Positions 27,324 through 35,515 of a stretch of 64,000 nt of DNA are shown here, piece by piece. Location of the stretch: the NCBI GenBank assembly GCA_016713245.1, contig JADJPM010000004.1:2356001-2420000 (forward strand), given 5' to 3'. The notes below the pieces were generated by a model, which had not been told where the DNA came from, ran no database searches, and saw only the letters and a program-made list of their open reading frames with translations. How positions within the stretch are numbered: position 1 is the stretch's first letter; each line of letters begins with the position of its first letter. The DNA is from Verrucomicrobiaceae bacterium (lineage in GTDB: Bacteria; Verrucomicrobiota; Verrucomicrobiia; Verrucomicrobiales; Verrucomicrobiaceae). A program made the translations under genes and the position numbers.

Positions 27324-27664
27324 ACTGGACGCTCGTCAAAACCGTGGGCCTGCTGGTGGCATCGAATGTCTTCATGACCTTCGCCTGGTATGCGCATCTG
27401 CGGGACATGAAGGCGAAGCCATGGTTCATCGCCGCGCTCGTGAGCTGGGGCATCGCCTTCTTTGAATACCTGCTCCAGGTGCCCGCGAACCGCATCGGCA
27501 GCAGCACGCTCTCCCTTCCACAGCTCAAAATCATCCAGGAAGTCATCACGCTCACCGTCTTCGTGCCCTTCGTGCTTTTTTACATGAAGCAGCCGCTGAA
27601 GTGGGACTATCTCTGGGCCGCTCTGTGCCTCTGCGGGGCGGTGTACTTTGTGTTTCGCAAATAG
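27320..27664 (+). CDS. DUF486 family small membrane protein
   Basis: 114 residues with about four predicted membrane helices. The sequence matches the DUF486/DMT-like family, which includes short EmrE-like inner-membrane proteins: FMTFAWYAHLRD near the N-terminus, the FEYLLQVPANRIG motif and the KIIQEVITLTVFVPF helix are hallmarks. The molecular function of the family is not established, although the fold suggests small-molecule export. Its ATG overlaps the purK stop, so it is translationally coupled to purK. Confidence 0.88.
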   Translation: MNWTLVKTVGLLVASNVFMTFAWYAHLRDMKAKPWFIAALVSWGIAFFEYLLQVPANRIGSSTLSLPQLKIIQEVITLTVFVPFVLFYMKQPLKWDYLWAALCLCGAVYFVFRK

Positions 27665-27681
27665 AAGGAAGGATTGAACCA

Positions 27682-27915
27682 ATGCTCGACGACAATGGTG
27701 GATGCTTGGGAGTCATTGTGGAGTTCATTTTGAATATCATAGGGTATTCGAGGCGTGGTGGAGATGCCTTGGGATGGCTGGGGCATTGGGCCGTCTGGCT
27801 CGTCACCTTTGGTCGTGTGGATCTCGACCCTGAGCGCTGGAGCACCATACTGATTGGCTTTGTCGTCCTGGTGGCTCTCGTGAGTGCCATCGGCATCAGA
27901 GAGCTTGGTGATTGA
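27682..27915 (+). CDS. Small membrane protein of unknown function
   Basis: 77 residues starting at 27682, chosen because AGAAGGAAGGA lies just upstream (27663-27673). Two hydrophobic segments are visible: GCLGVIVEFILNIIGY near the N-terminus and WSTILIGFVVLVALVSAIGI near the C-terminus, separated by a tryptophan-rich stretch (LGWLGHWAVWLVTFG). No family is recognised. It follows the DUF486 gene by 17 bp and precedes the sensor kinase gene by 6 bp, so all may be on one transcript. Confidence 0.6.
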   Translation: MLDDNGGCLGVIVEFILNIIGYSRRGGDALGWLGHWAVWLVTFGRVDLDPERWSTILIGFVVLVALVSAIGIRELGD

Positions 27916-27921
27916 TCGAAT

Positions 27922-30312
27922 ATGTGTGGCGTCACGACTTCTCTTTATGGTATCGCCAAGAGTGCCCCCGCCATGAGCAAAATCTCACCTTCCAAAAAGA
28001 AACCACGCTCCACCCCTGTCACGGTGGATGCACGCTGGCGCACAGCGCTGGAAGGTGCCGGGGACGGGATGTGGGACTGGGACCTGAAGAGCGGTGACGT
28101 GCAGTACTCGGCCCAGTGGAAGTCTTTGCTGGGCTACAAGCCTGACGAAATCCAAAACGACTACCGCGAATGGGAGAAGCGAGTGCATCCAGAGGACCTA
28201 CCCGGCGTCCTCGAGAGCATTCACGCCCACCTCGTGAGCCGGAATCCAACCTACGCGGCGGAGTTTCGCATGCGTTGCAAGGACGGGAGCTGGAAGTGGA
28301 TCCTCGCCCGCGGCATGGTGACGAGTCGGGATGCACATGGACGGCCACTCCATATCATCGGCACCCACACGGACATTTCGGCGTGGAGGCTGGCGCAGCA
28401 GCGGGAGTCCGATGTGCTGCGGATGATCATGCGTGGGGAGGTGCAGCAGCAGGTTTTTGATGCCATCGTGCGCAGCGTGGAGGCCAGTCAGCCGGGCTTG
28501 ATGTGCTGCCTTTGGCTTCTCGATGAGAAAAGCGGTGTCCTGCGCATTTCCTCTGGCCCCAGCCTACCTAAATCGCTTCGGAGAAGGATCGATGTCATGG
28601 CTTCGAAGGGAGACATGCCATGCTGCGGCCTGCCGATGCTCACCCGAGAGCGCGTCATCACACGGGAAATCAACAGCGATCCAGAATGGAAAAAGTGTGG
28701 TGCCGCCTTCACAAAGGCTGGCCTAGCCTCCTGCTGGGCGGAGCCGGTGCGAAGCGGCTCCGGCACGCTTCTGGGCACGCTCGCCTGCTATCACCCGCAC
28801 CCGCATGTGCCAGCTGTGGCGGAAATCACCGCCGTGGAGGCTGCCACGCAGCTCGTGGCCCTGGCCGTGGACCATGGGGCAGCGGTGGAGTCTCTCCGTC
28901 AAAGCGAGGAACGCTATGCCCGTGCCCTCGCTGGCAGCACGGACGGCCTTTGGGATTGGAACATCCTCACCGACGAGGCTTACCTCTCCCCACGCTGGAA
29001 GGAAATGCTGGGCTATGCCGACCACGAACTTCCGGACAAACGGCAGGAGACCTTTCTCAACCGCCTTCATCCCGATGACGTGTCGCGAGTGCGGAGAATC
29101 CGTGAGGATCACTTCAAGCATGACCTGCCATACCAGGTTGAATTCCGCCTGAGGACCAAAAGTCATGGCTACAAATGGTTCATCGCCCGGGGCAAGGCCC
29201 ACCGGGATGCGAAAGGAACCCCGGTTCACATGACCGGCACCATCTCCGATATTGATGACCGCAAGCGGGCCGAGGCCGAGCTCCTGAAAAGCCAGCGCTT
29301 CAACCAAACCGTGCTCGACCAGACCACGGCACTCATCCTCGTGATGGACGCCATGGGCCGCTTCACCCATGTGAACAGGGCGGTGATCGACCTGCTGGGC
29401 TATCCGGAGAAAAAACTCCTCGGTCGCACGCCATGGGAGGCCGGCCTGCTCGATCCAGACGAGGTCCCACGATCGCTGGAGCGCTTCCAAAACCTCCTCC
29501 GAGGCAAGGACAACCCGCCAGTGGTCCTCCGCATTCACTCACGCCAAGGTGAGGTCTTCCATGTGGAAATCCAAAGTTCCTCCCTGCGCCACCCGGACGG
29601 CTCGCTCGACCGCATCATCATCACCGGGACGGACATCACCGCTCGGCTCCGCCTGGAGCAGGAAGTTATCCGGGTGGCCGAAGAGGAGCAGGCCACCATC
29701 GGGCACAATCTCCATGATGGCGTGGGGCAGACGCTCACCGGCATCTACTCGCTCACGCAGATTTTGGAGACAGAGCTTCAAGGCTCTCAAAAACAATCGG
29801 CCGCCCGCATCGGCGAGCTCATCCGGCAGGCGGTGGCCGAGGTGCGGCGCATGTCCCACGGACTTTCCCCTCTCTCCGTCCGCCACCGCGGCCTGCACGG
29901 CGGCCTGCGCCTGCTGGCGGAAACGGTGAACACCGATTTCCGCATCAAGACACGCTGTGACATTGATCCCGAAGTGCGATTGAAGGACCCCGAGCACGAA
30001 TCAAACCTCTTCCGCATCGCCCAGGAGGCCGTGAACAACGCCCTCCGCCATGGCAGCCCCTCGCTCATCCAGATCACTTTGAAGAAGCTGTCCCCAGGCC
30101 GGGCCGCCCTCATCATCAAAGACGATGGAGGAGGCATCAAGCGCCGCGCCAGCTCGTCGGGCAACGGCATCGGCCTCCGCGTCATGGGCTACCGTGCCGA
30201 CCTCATCGGTGCCGAATTGAAGATCGATTCGAAGCCGCGCACCGGTGTCACCATCACCTGCCGCTGCTCGTATGGCCCCAAGAAGGTTTCAAAGCAGGCG
30301 AAGAAGCGCTGA
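27922..30312 (+). CDS. Multi-PAS/GAF sensor histidine kinase, HisKA_3 (NarX/DesK-type)
   Basis: 796 residues, no transmembrane helix, so a cytoplasmic sensor. Domains in order: PAS with PAC (~40-155), a GAF-like domain (~170-325), a second PAS (~330-455), a third PAS (~465-580), then a HisKA_3 dimerisation/phosphoacceptor segment with H598 in HNLHDGVGQ, and an HATPase domain with the N-box (FRIAQEAVNNALRHG) and a G-box (IIKDDGGGIK ... GNGIGLRVMGYRA). This class usually phosphorylates LuxR/NarL-type response regulators. None is in the window, so it is an orphan here. The first two PAS domains share the VHPED/LHPDD and WI.ARG signatures of PAS_3. The start is uncertain: ATG at 27922 or at 27973 (MSKISPSKKK); neither has a strong Shine-Dalgarno sequence. 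Confidence 0.9.
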   Translation: MCGVTTSLYGIAKSAPAMSKISPSKKKPRSTPVTVDARWRTALEGAGDGMWDWDLKSGDVQYSAQWKSLLGYKPDEIQNDYREWEKRVHPEDLPGVLESIHAHLVSRNPTYAAEFRMRCKDGSWKWILARGMVTSRDAHGRPLHIIGTHTDISAWRLAQQRESDVLRMIMRGEVQQQVFDAIVRSVEASQPGLMCCLWLLDEKSGVLRISSGPSLPKSLRRRIDVMASKGDMPCCGLPMLTRERVITREINSDPEWKKCGAAFTKAGLASCWAEPVRSGSGTLLGTLACYHPHPHVPAVAEITAVEAATQLVALAVDHGAAVESLRQSEERYARALAGSTDGLWDWNILTDEAYLSPRWKEMLGYADHELPDKRQETFLNRLHPDDVSRVRRIREDHFKHDLPYQVEFRLRTKSHGYKWFIARGKAHRDAKGTPVHMTGTISDIDDRKRAEAELLKSQRFNQTVLDQTTALILVMDAMGRFTHVNRAVIDLLGYPEKKLLGRTPWEAGLLDPDEVPRSLERFQNLLRGKDNPPVVLRIHSRQGEVFHVEIQSSSLRHPDGSLDRIIITGTDITARLRLEQEVIRVAEEEQATIGHNLHDGVGQTLTGIYSLTQILETELQGSQKQSAARIGELIRQAVAEVRRMSHGLSPLSVRHRGLHGGLRLLAETVNTDFRIKTRCDIDPEVRLKDPEHESNLFRIAQEAVNNALRHGSPSLIQITLKKLSPGRAALIIKDDGGGIKRRASSSGNGIGLRVMGYRADLIGAELKIDSKPRTGVTITCRCSYGPKKVSKQAKKR

Positions 30313-30317
30313 TCGGC

Positions 30318-30731
30318 TCATCCGATCTTCTCCGTGACCTGCCGGGTGCCATCCGGCTGGGCTTCGATGTGAAACCACCTCGTTCCAGGCGGCATCAGGT
30401 CAGGAAACATGTCCGCCCACTCGACGATGATCACGCCGGGCTCAGTGAGAAACTCATCCCAGCCGATGCCGATGACCTCGGAGGCGCTTTCCATGCGGTA
30501 AAAATCAAAATGGAAGACCGGCAGGCGGCCATCGAGATACTCGTGCACCAGCGTGAAGGTGGGACTCGTCACCGCCACCGCTGATCCCATGCCCGCGACA
30601 ATGCCCCGCGTGATCTGCGTCTTCCCCGCCCCGAGTTGGCCGCATAAGGCGATGACATCGCCCGCCGCAAGAGTGGGGGCGAGTTGCCTGCCCCATTCGT
30701 GGGCTTCATCGGCGGTGTGCAGCTTGATCAT
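30318..30731 (-). CDS. tsaE: tRNA threonylcarbamoyladenosine biosynthesis ATPase TsaE
   Basis: 137 residues, typical for TsaE. It is the ATPase that works with TsaB and TsaD in making the t6A modification at position 37 of ANN-decoding tRNAs. The P-loop GQLGAGKT is at 31-38, followed by TSPTF..VHEY and the FHFDFYRM segment. The C-terminal IVEWADMFPDLMP is also family-typical. The ATG overlaps the stop of thiL (30728-30731), so the two are translationally coupled. The gene ends 5 bp from the convergent kinase gene. Confidence 0.93.
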   Translation of the reverse strand: MIKLHTADEAHEWGRQLAPTLAAGDVIALCGQLGAGKTQITRGIVAGMGSAVAVTSPTFTLVHEYLDGRLPVFHFDFYRMESASEVIGIGWDEFLTEPGVIIVEWADMFPDLMPPGTRWFHIEAQPDGTRQVTEKIG

Positions 30732-31645
30732 ACGTCCGCGCTGAGGGCAAAGTGATCCCAGCCAGTATTCACGGCGTAAGGCGGACAGCCTTGGCCCGGC
30801 GGGACGAGTCTGCCGATGACCGTCAGAGGCAGTTTAGGGAAAGCCTCACGCCAACGGCGAAGGAGCGACTTCAAACCTCGCGGGTTCACCGCCAAGAGGA
30901 GTTCATAATCCTCACCGTCACCCCAAGCTTGATCAAAGGTGCAGCCGCGATTGCAGGGCACAGCGGCCACATTGATCTCGAAGTGCGTGCCACTGGCGAG
31001 GGCAAGGCGTGGCAGGTCTTTGGCAAGCCCATCGCTGATGTCCATCATCGCATGCGGGCGGGCATGCACGGCGAGCCAGCGGCCCTCTTCGAGGCGCGGG
31101 ATAAATTTGAGATGCTTGCCTTTGATCGAGCCGCCGAGGCGACCCGTGACCAGCACCACATCGCCCGCCTTTCCCTCGCTGCGGGAGAGCCAGCTCTTCG
31201 AGGGTACCGTGCCGCTCATGGAAATGGAAAGCATGAGCACGAGACCGCGAGAAGTCTCTCCGCCGACGATGTTGATGCCGTACTCTTTGGCGATGGCTCG
31301 CATGCCGCGGTAGATGCCGCTGAGAAAGGCCACCTCCATGCTCGGCGGAGCCACCAGAGTAACCATCGCATGCCGTGGCGTGCCTCCCATCGCGGCAAAA
31401 TCACTCACAACGCGGGCGATAGCTTTCCGCCCGATGAGACTCGGCGGAGTGTCGAGCGTGAAATGCACATCCTGCACCAGCGCATCGGTTTTGAGCAGCG
31501 TATGCTCGTTTTTCGTACTGCGCACGACGGCGCAGTCATCTCCTGCCCCGGCGATCACATCGCCATCCAGTTTCACCCCGCGCATCAGGCGGCGGATGAG
31601 CTTGTCTTCGCCGATCTCGGCGAGTGTTTGAGACTTGGTTGTCAT
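30728..31645 (-). CDS. thiL: Thiamine-monophosphate kinase
   Basis: 305 residues. ThiL phosphorylates thiamine monophosphate to the active cofactor TPP. Signatures seen: GAGDDCAV (33-40), LLKTDALVQDVHF (51-62), the Mg-binding SDFAAMGG (81-88), a later VTGRLGGSIKGK loop and MMDISDGLAKDLPRL. A short run of charged residues (STKNEHT) follows the first motif. The gene overlaps an upstream 105-residue frame by 4 bp and tsaE downstream by 4 bp, giving a three-gene leftward operon. Confidence 0.93.
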   Translation of the reverse strand: MTTKSQTLAEIGEDKLIRRLMRGVKLDGDVIAGAGDDCAVVRSTKNEHTLLKTDALVQDVHFTLDTPPSLIGRKAIARVVSDFAAMGGTPRHAMVTLVAPPSMEVAFLSGIYRGMRAIAKEYGINIVGGETSRGLVLMLSISMSGTVPSKSWLSRSEGKAGDVVLVTGRLGGSIKGKHLKFIPRLEEGRWLAVHARPHAMMDISDGLAKDLPRLALASGTHFEINVAAVPCNRGCTFDQAWGDGEDYELLLAVNPRGLKSLLRRWREAFPKLPLTVIGRLVPPGQGCPPYAVNTGWDHFALSADV

Positions 31646-31959
31646 TTTTTGACCACGACCTCGTTGCCTTCAAAATGCAGCAGGCGGTTCTTCAGGCCTC
31701 TCACGGCCTGTTTTGGAATATAAACCTCCACATCACCGATGAGGTGGCGGTGTTCGGTGGCTGCGTGCATGCCGCTAAGCCAATTAAGCTGGCACCATTC
31801 CTGCCCAGCCAACTCGCCCTGGCTGCAACGAACGTAATCGAGATGCAAAACCTCGCCGGGGTGGCCGAAGTGCTCGATGTTGTGCCGGGATTCGATGTAG
31901 TCCGCAAAGTCCTGCGAGTAGATCAAACCACTGCGAAGCTTGTGAATGACGAGTGCCAT
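31642..31959 (-). CDS. Hypothetical protein upstream of thiL
   Basis: 105 residues, no signal peptide or membrane segment, no family recognised. Visible features are a histidine-rich middle part (SRHNIEHFGHPGEVLHLDY and GMHAATEHRHL) and two cysteines (RCSQ, EWCQ). A basic tail ends EVVVKK. The stop overlaps the thiL ATG, which supports it as a real coupled gene. No Shine-Dalgarno sequence stands out. Its function cannot be assigned. Confidence 0.6.
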   Translation of the reverse strand: MALVIHKLRSGLIYSQDFADYIESRHNIEHFGHPGEVLHLDYVRCSQGELAGQEWCQLNWLSGMHAATEHRHLIGDVEVYIPKQAVRGLKNRLLHFEGNEVVVKK

Positions 31960-31974
31960 GGGATGAAAAGCGAC

Positions 31975-32007
31975 AAAGCGCGGGACGGGATGGCCGTTCC
32001 GCGCTTT
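31975..32007 (-). terminator. Probable intrinsic terminator after the superoxide dismutase gene
   Basis: An inverted repeat of AAAGCGCGG with CCGCGCTTT (one nearby mismatch) closes around a short GC-rich loop, 22 bp after the dismutase stop on the minus strand. A short T-run (GTCGCTTTTC) follows in that direction. The T-tract is weak, so the call is moderate. Confidence 0.5.
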
Positions 32008-32028
32008 GGAGGAGGATCAAAGAACGGA

Positions 32029-32643
32029 TCAGCCCAGCGCGGCGGTGTAGTTCGCGGCCACGGCGGTCCAGTTCACGGCGTTCCACCAGGCGGCAATGTA
32101 GTCGGGGCGCTTGTTCTGATACTTGAGGTAGTAGGCATGCTCCCAGACATCGCAGCCGAGGATGGGCGTGCCGGAGCCGTCCATGAGCGGATTGTCCTGA
32201 TTCGGCGTGGAGGTGATGGCGAGCTTGCCGTCTTTCACGACGAGCCAAGCCCAGCCGGAGCCGAAACGAGTCACGCCAGCCTTGGCGAAGGCCTCTTTGA
32301 AGGCATCGAAGCTGCCGAAGGTGGAGGTGATGGCGTCACCGAGGGCACCGGTAGGTGCGCCGCCCGCGTTTGGCCCCATGATGCTCCAGAAGAGCGTGTG
32401 GTTGAAGTGACCGCCGCCGTTGTTGCGCACGGGACCCTGGATATCAGCGGGCACTTTGGAGATGTTCTTGCACAGGTCTTCGATGGACATGGCTTCGAGG
32501 TCAGCCTTGCCAGCGAGGGCGTTGTTGAGATTCGTCACATAGGCGTTGTGGTGACGGCCGTGGTGAATCTCCATGGTCTGCTGGTCGATATGGGGTTCGA
32601 GAGCGTTGGAAGGATAAGGCAGTGGGGCGAGGGTATGGGCCAT
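32029..32643 (-). CDS. Superoxide dismutase, Fe/Mn family
   Basis: 204 residues, standard length for the family. It converts superoxide to oxygen and hydrogen peroxide. The four metal ligands can be placed: H27 (EIHHGRHH), H82 (HFNHTLFW), D165 and H169 (DVWEHAYYLKY). The start at 32643 gives MAHTLAPLPY, the normal beginning; a longer in-frame extension reads through upstream non-coding DNA and is rejected. No signal peptide, so cytoplasmic. Iron versus manganese preference cannot be settled from these residues. It is divergent from typA, with about 190 bp between the start codons. Confidence 0.95.
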   Translation of the reverse strand: MAHTLAPLPYPSNALEPHIDQQTMEIHHGRHHNAYVTNLNNALAGKADLEAMSIEDLCKNISKVPADIQGPVRNNGGGHFNHTLFWSIMGPNAGGAPTGALGDAITSTFGSFDAFKEAFAKAGVTRFGSGWAWLVVKDGKLAITSTPNQDNPLMDGSGTPILGCDVWEHAYYLKYQNKRPDYIAAWWNAVNWTAVAANYTAALG

Positions 32644-32830
32644 GGTGGGGTGGGGTGGGGTTGAACAAAGCGTTTGTAGAGGGGGAGACCTGCCCCGGCA
32701 AGCGCCAGAATGGCCGTTTTCCAGCCGGAATGGCCTCGACCTGCCCTCGGGCCGGATTCGTCGCGAGGGATCGGTTGCCATCCCCGCAATCGCGACTAGT
32801 CTCCGCGCCCTTTTCCCCCAAAAAACATAC

Positions 32831-34672
32831 ATGACCCCCGACAAAATCCGCAACATCGCCATCATCGCGCACGTCGATCACGGCAAAACGACGCTCGTTG
32901 ACGGCCTGCTGCGCGCCAGTGGCAATTTCCGCGAAAACCAAGCCATCGCCGAACGCGCGATGGACTCCATGGACTTGGAAAAGGAAAAAGGCATCACCAT
33001 CAAGGCCAAGAACACCTCCGTTCACTGGAACGATCACATCATCAACATCGTGGACACCCCTGGCCATGCCGACTTCGGCGGCGAGGTGGAGCGTGTGATG
33101 AAGATGGTCGATGGCGTCATGCTCGTGGTGGATGCCTATGACGGTCCGCAGGCACAGACCCGTTTCGTTTTGCGCAAAGCTTTGGAGCAGGGCATCAAGC
33201 CCATCGTGCTCATCAACAAGATGGACCGCCCTCACATCGAGCCAAACAAGGTTCACGACAAAGTGCTGGAACTGCTCCTCGAACTGCACGCCACCGAAGA
33301 GCAGTTCAACGCTCCCTTCGTTTATGGCAGCGCCCGCGCCGGCTGGGTCACGGATAAGCCCGGCGGTGAGCAGCATGACATGACCTTCCTCCTGGGCCAG
33401 ATCGTCAAACACATCGCCCCACCCAAAGCGGAAGTCGAAGGCTCCTTCGAGATGCTCGTCTCCAACATCGACTGGGATAACTTCGTGGGCCGTGTGGCCA
33501 TCGGCAAGGTCACCCGCGGCAGCGTGAAGCTCGGTGATCGCGTCTTCCTCCTCGGCAAGACGCCAGATGAGAAGCCCAAGCCGGTCAAAGTGACCAAAGT
33601 TTTCCAATACACCACGCTCACCACCGGTGAGTCCGTCGAAGGCACCGCGGGCGACATCGTCGGCATCTCCGGCTTTGAAGACGTGGACATCGGTCAAACA
33701 GTCGCGGGTTCCGCAGACGCCCCTGCCCTGCCCTTCGTGGCCATCGATCCACCGACGATCGTGATGCAGTTCTCCGTCAATGACGGCCCACTGGCCGGCC
33801 GCGAAGGCGACCACGTCACCTCCCGCAAGATCCGCGACCGCCTGGACCGCGAGCAGAAGATGAACGTCACCATCAGCGTCAAGGACACCGACACCGCCGG
33901 CATTTTCGATGTCAGCGCCCGTGGGGCCATGCAGATCGCCGTTCTCGTGGAGCAAATGCGTCGCGAAGGCTTCGAAGTGCTCGTCTCCCGCCCCATGGTG
34001 ATCATGAAGCGCATCGACGACGAGCTTTGCGAGCCGTTTGAAACCCTCTACGTCGATGTGCCGGACGAGTACCTCGGCGGCGTCATGAAATCCATCGCCG
34101 AGCGTAAAGGCAAGATCGAGGACATGAACGCCGAAAGCGGCCGCACCAGCCTCACCGCCTATGTGCCCACCCGTGGCCTCATCGGCTTCGAATTCGAGCT
34201 GATGAACCTCACCAGCGGTCACGGCATTCACAGCCATCTCTTCCGCGAATACGCCCCGCAGGCTGGCACCATGCAGACCCGCACCACCGGCACCCTCGTG
34301 AGCACCGAAGCCGGTGAAGCCACCAGTTACGCCCTCGATACCATTCAGATCCGTGGAAAGCTCTTCATCGCCCCCGGCGATCAGGTGTATGACGGCATGC
34401 TGGTGGGTGAAAACCCCCGCGCCGATGACCTTCCGGTCAATCCCACTCGCAGCAAGCAGCTCACGAACTTCCGCAGCGCCGGCAACGACAAGAACGCCCA
34501 GCTTGCCCCGCCGATCCGCTTCAGCCTTGAGCGTGCCATTGAGTACATCGCCCCCGATGAACTCGTGGAAGCCACGCCGAAGTCCATTCGCCTGCGTAAG
34601 CGCGTCCTCGACTCCAACGCCCGCCAGCGCGACAAGAAGAAGACCGAAGCCCAGCTCGAAGGCGGCGAGTAA
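32831..34672 (+). CDS. typA: Translational GTPase TypA/BipA
   Basis: 613 residues. BipA is a ribosome-binding GTPase related to EF-G and LepA that supports growth under stress and cold, and 50S assembly. The G domain holds G1 AHVDHGKT (13-20), a switch I with EKGITI, G3 DTPGHADFGG and G4 NKMDRP. The EF-G-like domains II, III and V follow (YVPTRGLIGFE, GTLVSTEAGEATSYAL), and the BipA-specific C-terminal domain closes the protein (VYDGMLVGEN, NPTRSKQLTNFRS). The ATG at 32831 directly precedes the P-loop region. A strong terminator follows. Confidence 0.97.
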   Translation: MTPDKIRNIAIIAHVDHGKTTLVDGLLRASGNFRENQAIAERAMDSMDLEKEKGITIKAKNTSVHWNDHIINIVDTPGHADFGGEVERVMKMVDGVMLVVDAYDGPQAQTRFVLRKALEQGIKPIVLINKMDRPHIEPNKVHDKVLELLLELHATEEQFNAPFVYGSARAGWVTDKPGGEQHDMTFLLGQIVKHIAPPKAEVEGSFEMLVSNIDWDNFVGRVAIGKVTRGSVKLGDRVFLLGKTPDEKPKPVKVTKVFQYTTLTTGESVEGTAGDIVGISGFEDVDIGQTVAGSADAPALPFVAIDPPTIVMQFSVNDGPLAGREGDHVTSRKIRDRLDREQKMNVTISVKDTDTAGIFDVSARGAMQIAVLVEQMRREGFEVLVSRPMVIMKRIDDELCEPFETLYVDVPDEYLGGVMKSIAERKGKIEDMNAESGRTSLTAYVPTRGLIGFEFELMNLTSGHGIHSHLFREYAPQAGTMQTRTTGTLVSTEAGEATSYALDTIQIRGKLFIAPGDQVYDGMLVGENPRADDLPVNPTRSKQLTNFRSAGNDKNAQLAPPIRFSLERAIEYIAPDELVEATPKSIRLRKRVLDSNARQRDKKKTEAQLEGGE

Positions 34673-34683
34673 TCTTGTTCAAG

Positions 34684-34715
34684 CCGGGCGGTCCATCAGG
34701 GCCGCCCGGTTTTTT
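34684..34715 (+). terminator. Intrinsic terminator of typA
   Basis: Perfect 8-bp inverted repeat CCGGGCGG / CCGCCCGG (34684-34691 and 34702-34709) with a 10-nt loop, followed immediately by six T residues. It sits 11 bp after the typA stop. Confidence 0.92.
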
Positions 34716-34802
34716 ATGCCCCTGCGGCATGGCATGCCCCCCACCGACTCACGGGGAAGCCTGACGATTTCCTCCACCCAGTGGCTCCCGCTGCACTCGT
34801 AG

Positions 34803-34822
34803 CGGCAAACGTCAGTTTGCCG
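34803..34822. repeat. Short perfect hairpin, REP-like
   Basis: CGGCAAAC and GTTTGCCG form an 8-bp perfect stem around the loop GTCA, in the non-coding gap between typA and thiS. It has no T-run, so it is not a terminator. Only one copy is in this window. Confidence 0.45.
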
Positions 34823-34909
34823 AGAGCGGCTCCGACAAGTCCCACACACACTCTCCCCAGCCGAATTCGATGACACCAAAGCCAGCGTGGCAAGCGTGAG
34901 AAGGGCCGC

Positions 34910-35110
34910 CTAACCGCCCGCCGTGATTTGCACCACCTCGATCACATCGCCCTCGCTCACCGAGGCCGTATCGAGCTCTCGCGGGAGCAACGCCGCCTGA
35001 TTTTGCTCCACCACGACCGGCTTACCGCCGAGGCCGAGATCATCGAGCAAGGCTCGAACCGTGAGGGGAGAGTCGAAAGTGCGTTTTTCGCCGTTGAGGG
35101 TGATTTGCAT
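34910..35110 (-). CDS. thiS: Sulfur carrier protein ThiS
   Basis: 66 residues with a ubiquitin-like fold. Its C-terminal Gly-Gly (ending QITAGG) is adenylated and thiocarboxylated to donate sulfur for the thiazole ring of thiamine. The start at 35110 gives MQITLNGEKR, the family's normal opening; a nine-residue longer in-frame start at 35137 is less likely. The VEQNQAALLPRE segment and the EGDVIEVVQI strand are typical. No other thi gene is adjacent, and no TPP riboswitch was recognised upstream. Confidence 0.9.
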   Translation of the reverse strand: MQITLNGEKRTFDSPLTVRALLDDLGLGGKPVVVEQNQAALLPRELDTASVSEGDVIEVVQITAGG

Positions 35111-35228
35111 GGGCACGAATGAAAGGAAGGACCTCATTCAAAGCGGCACCACGCACGAATGCAAGGCCCGATGGCTCACGCCCAAGGACCCACCCCATCC
35201 CAAAGAACCGAACGTGTCCGATCTGTGA

Positions 35229-35327
35229 TCAGCGCTTCGCCTTTTTCTCCTGCTTCGCCAGCTTCTTTTCCTTCGCCGTCTTTTGCGGGGCTTTCTTCGT
35301 CTCTTTTTTGGCGTCGTTGGATTTCAT
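35229..35327 (-). CDS. Tiny lysine-rich protein
   Basis: A 32-codon frame that is about half lysine (it opens MKSNDAKKETKKAPQ and ends KKAKR). Such basic mini-proteins are plausible nucleic-acid binders. The start has no clear Shine-Dalgarno sequence, and a run of this composition could arise by chance, so support is limited to codon regularity and a free-standing position. Confidence 0.35.
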   Translation of the reverse strand: MKSNDAKKETKKAPQKTAKEKKLAKQEKKAKR

Positions 35328-35515
35328 AAGGGTAGTGAGTGGCCGGTTGCAGGCCCTGCCGTGTTCGCTCCACAACTGCGGCTAGGCAACTGAATACCAA
35401 GCCTTACACGAACGAGATCGCCAAGCCAGGAGCTTCCAGTTTTTAACTTAGCGGTGTGGCACCGGCTACCAGGAGCGCCACTCCGCAACAGGGTTAAGGG
35501 TTGTAGTCAAGAGGC

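Noticed and set aside
32501..34237. 578-codon open frame on the minus strand across typA and the sod start
   Set aside because: It is antisense to TypA, whose motifs are unmistakable; its translation is low-complexity and rich in D, V, A and H, as expected from the complement of GC-rich coding DNA.
34910..35330. TPP riboswitch upstream of thiS
   Set aside because: No CTGAGA / ACCTGATC-type core pair was found in the leader.
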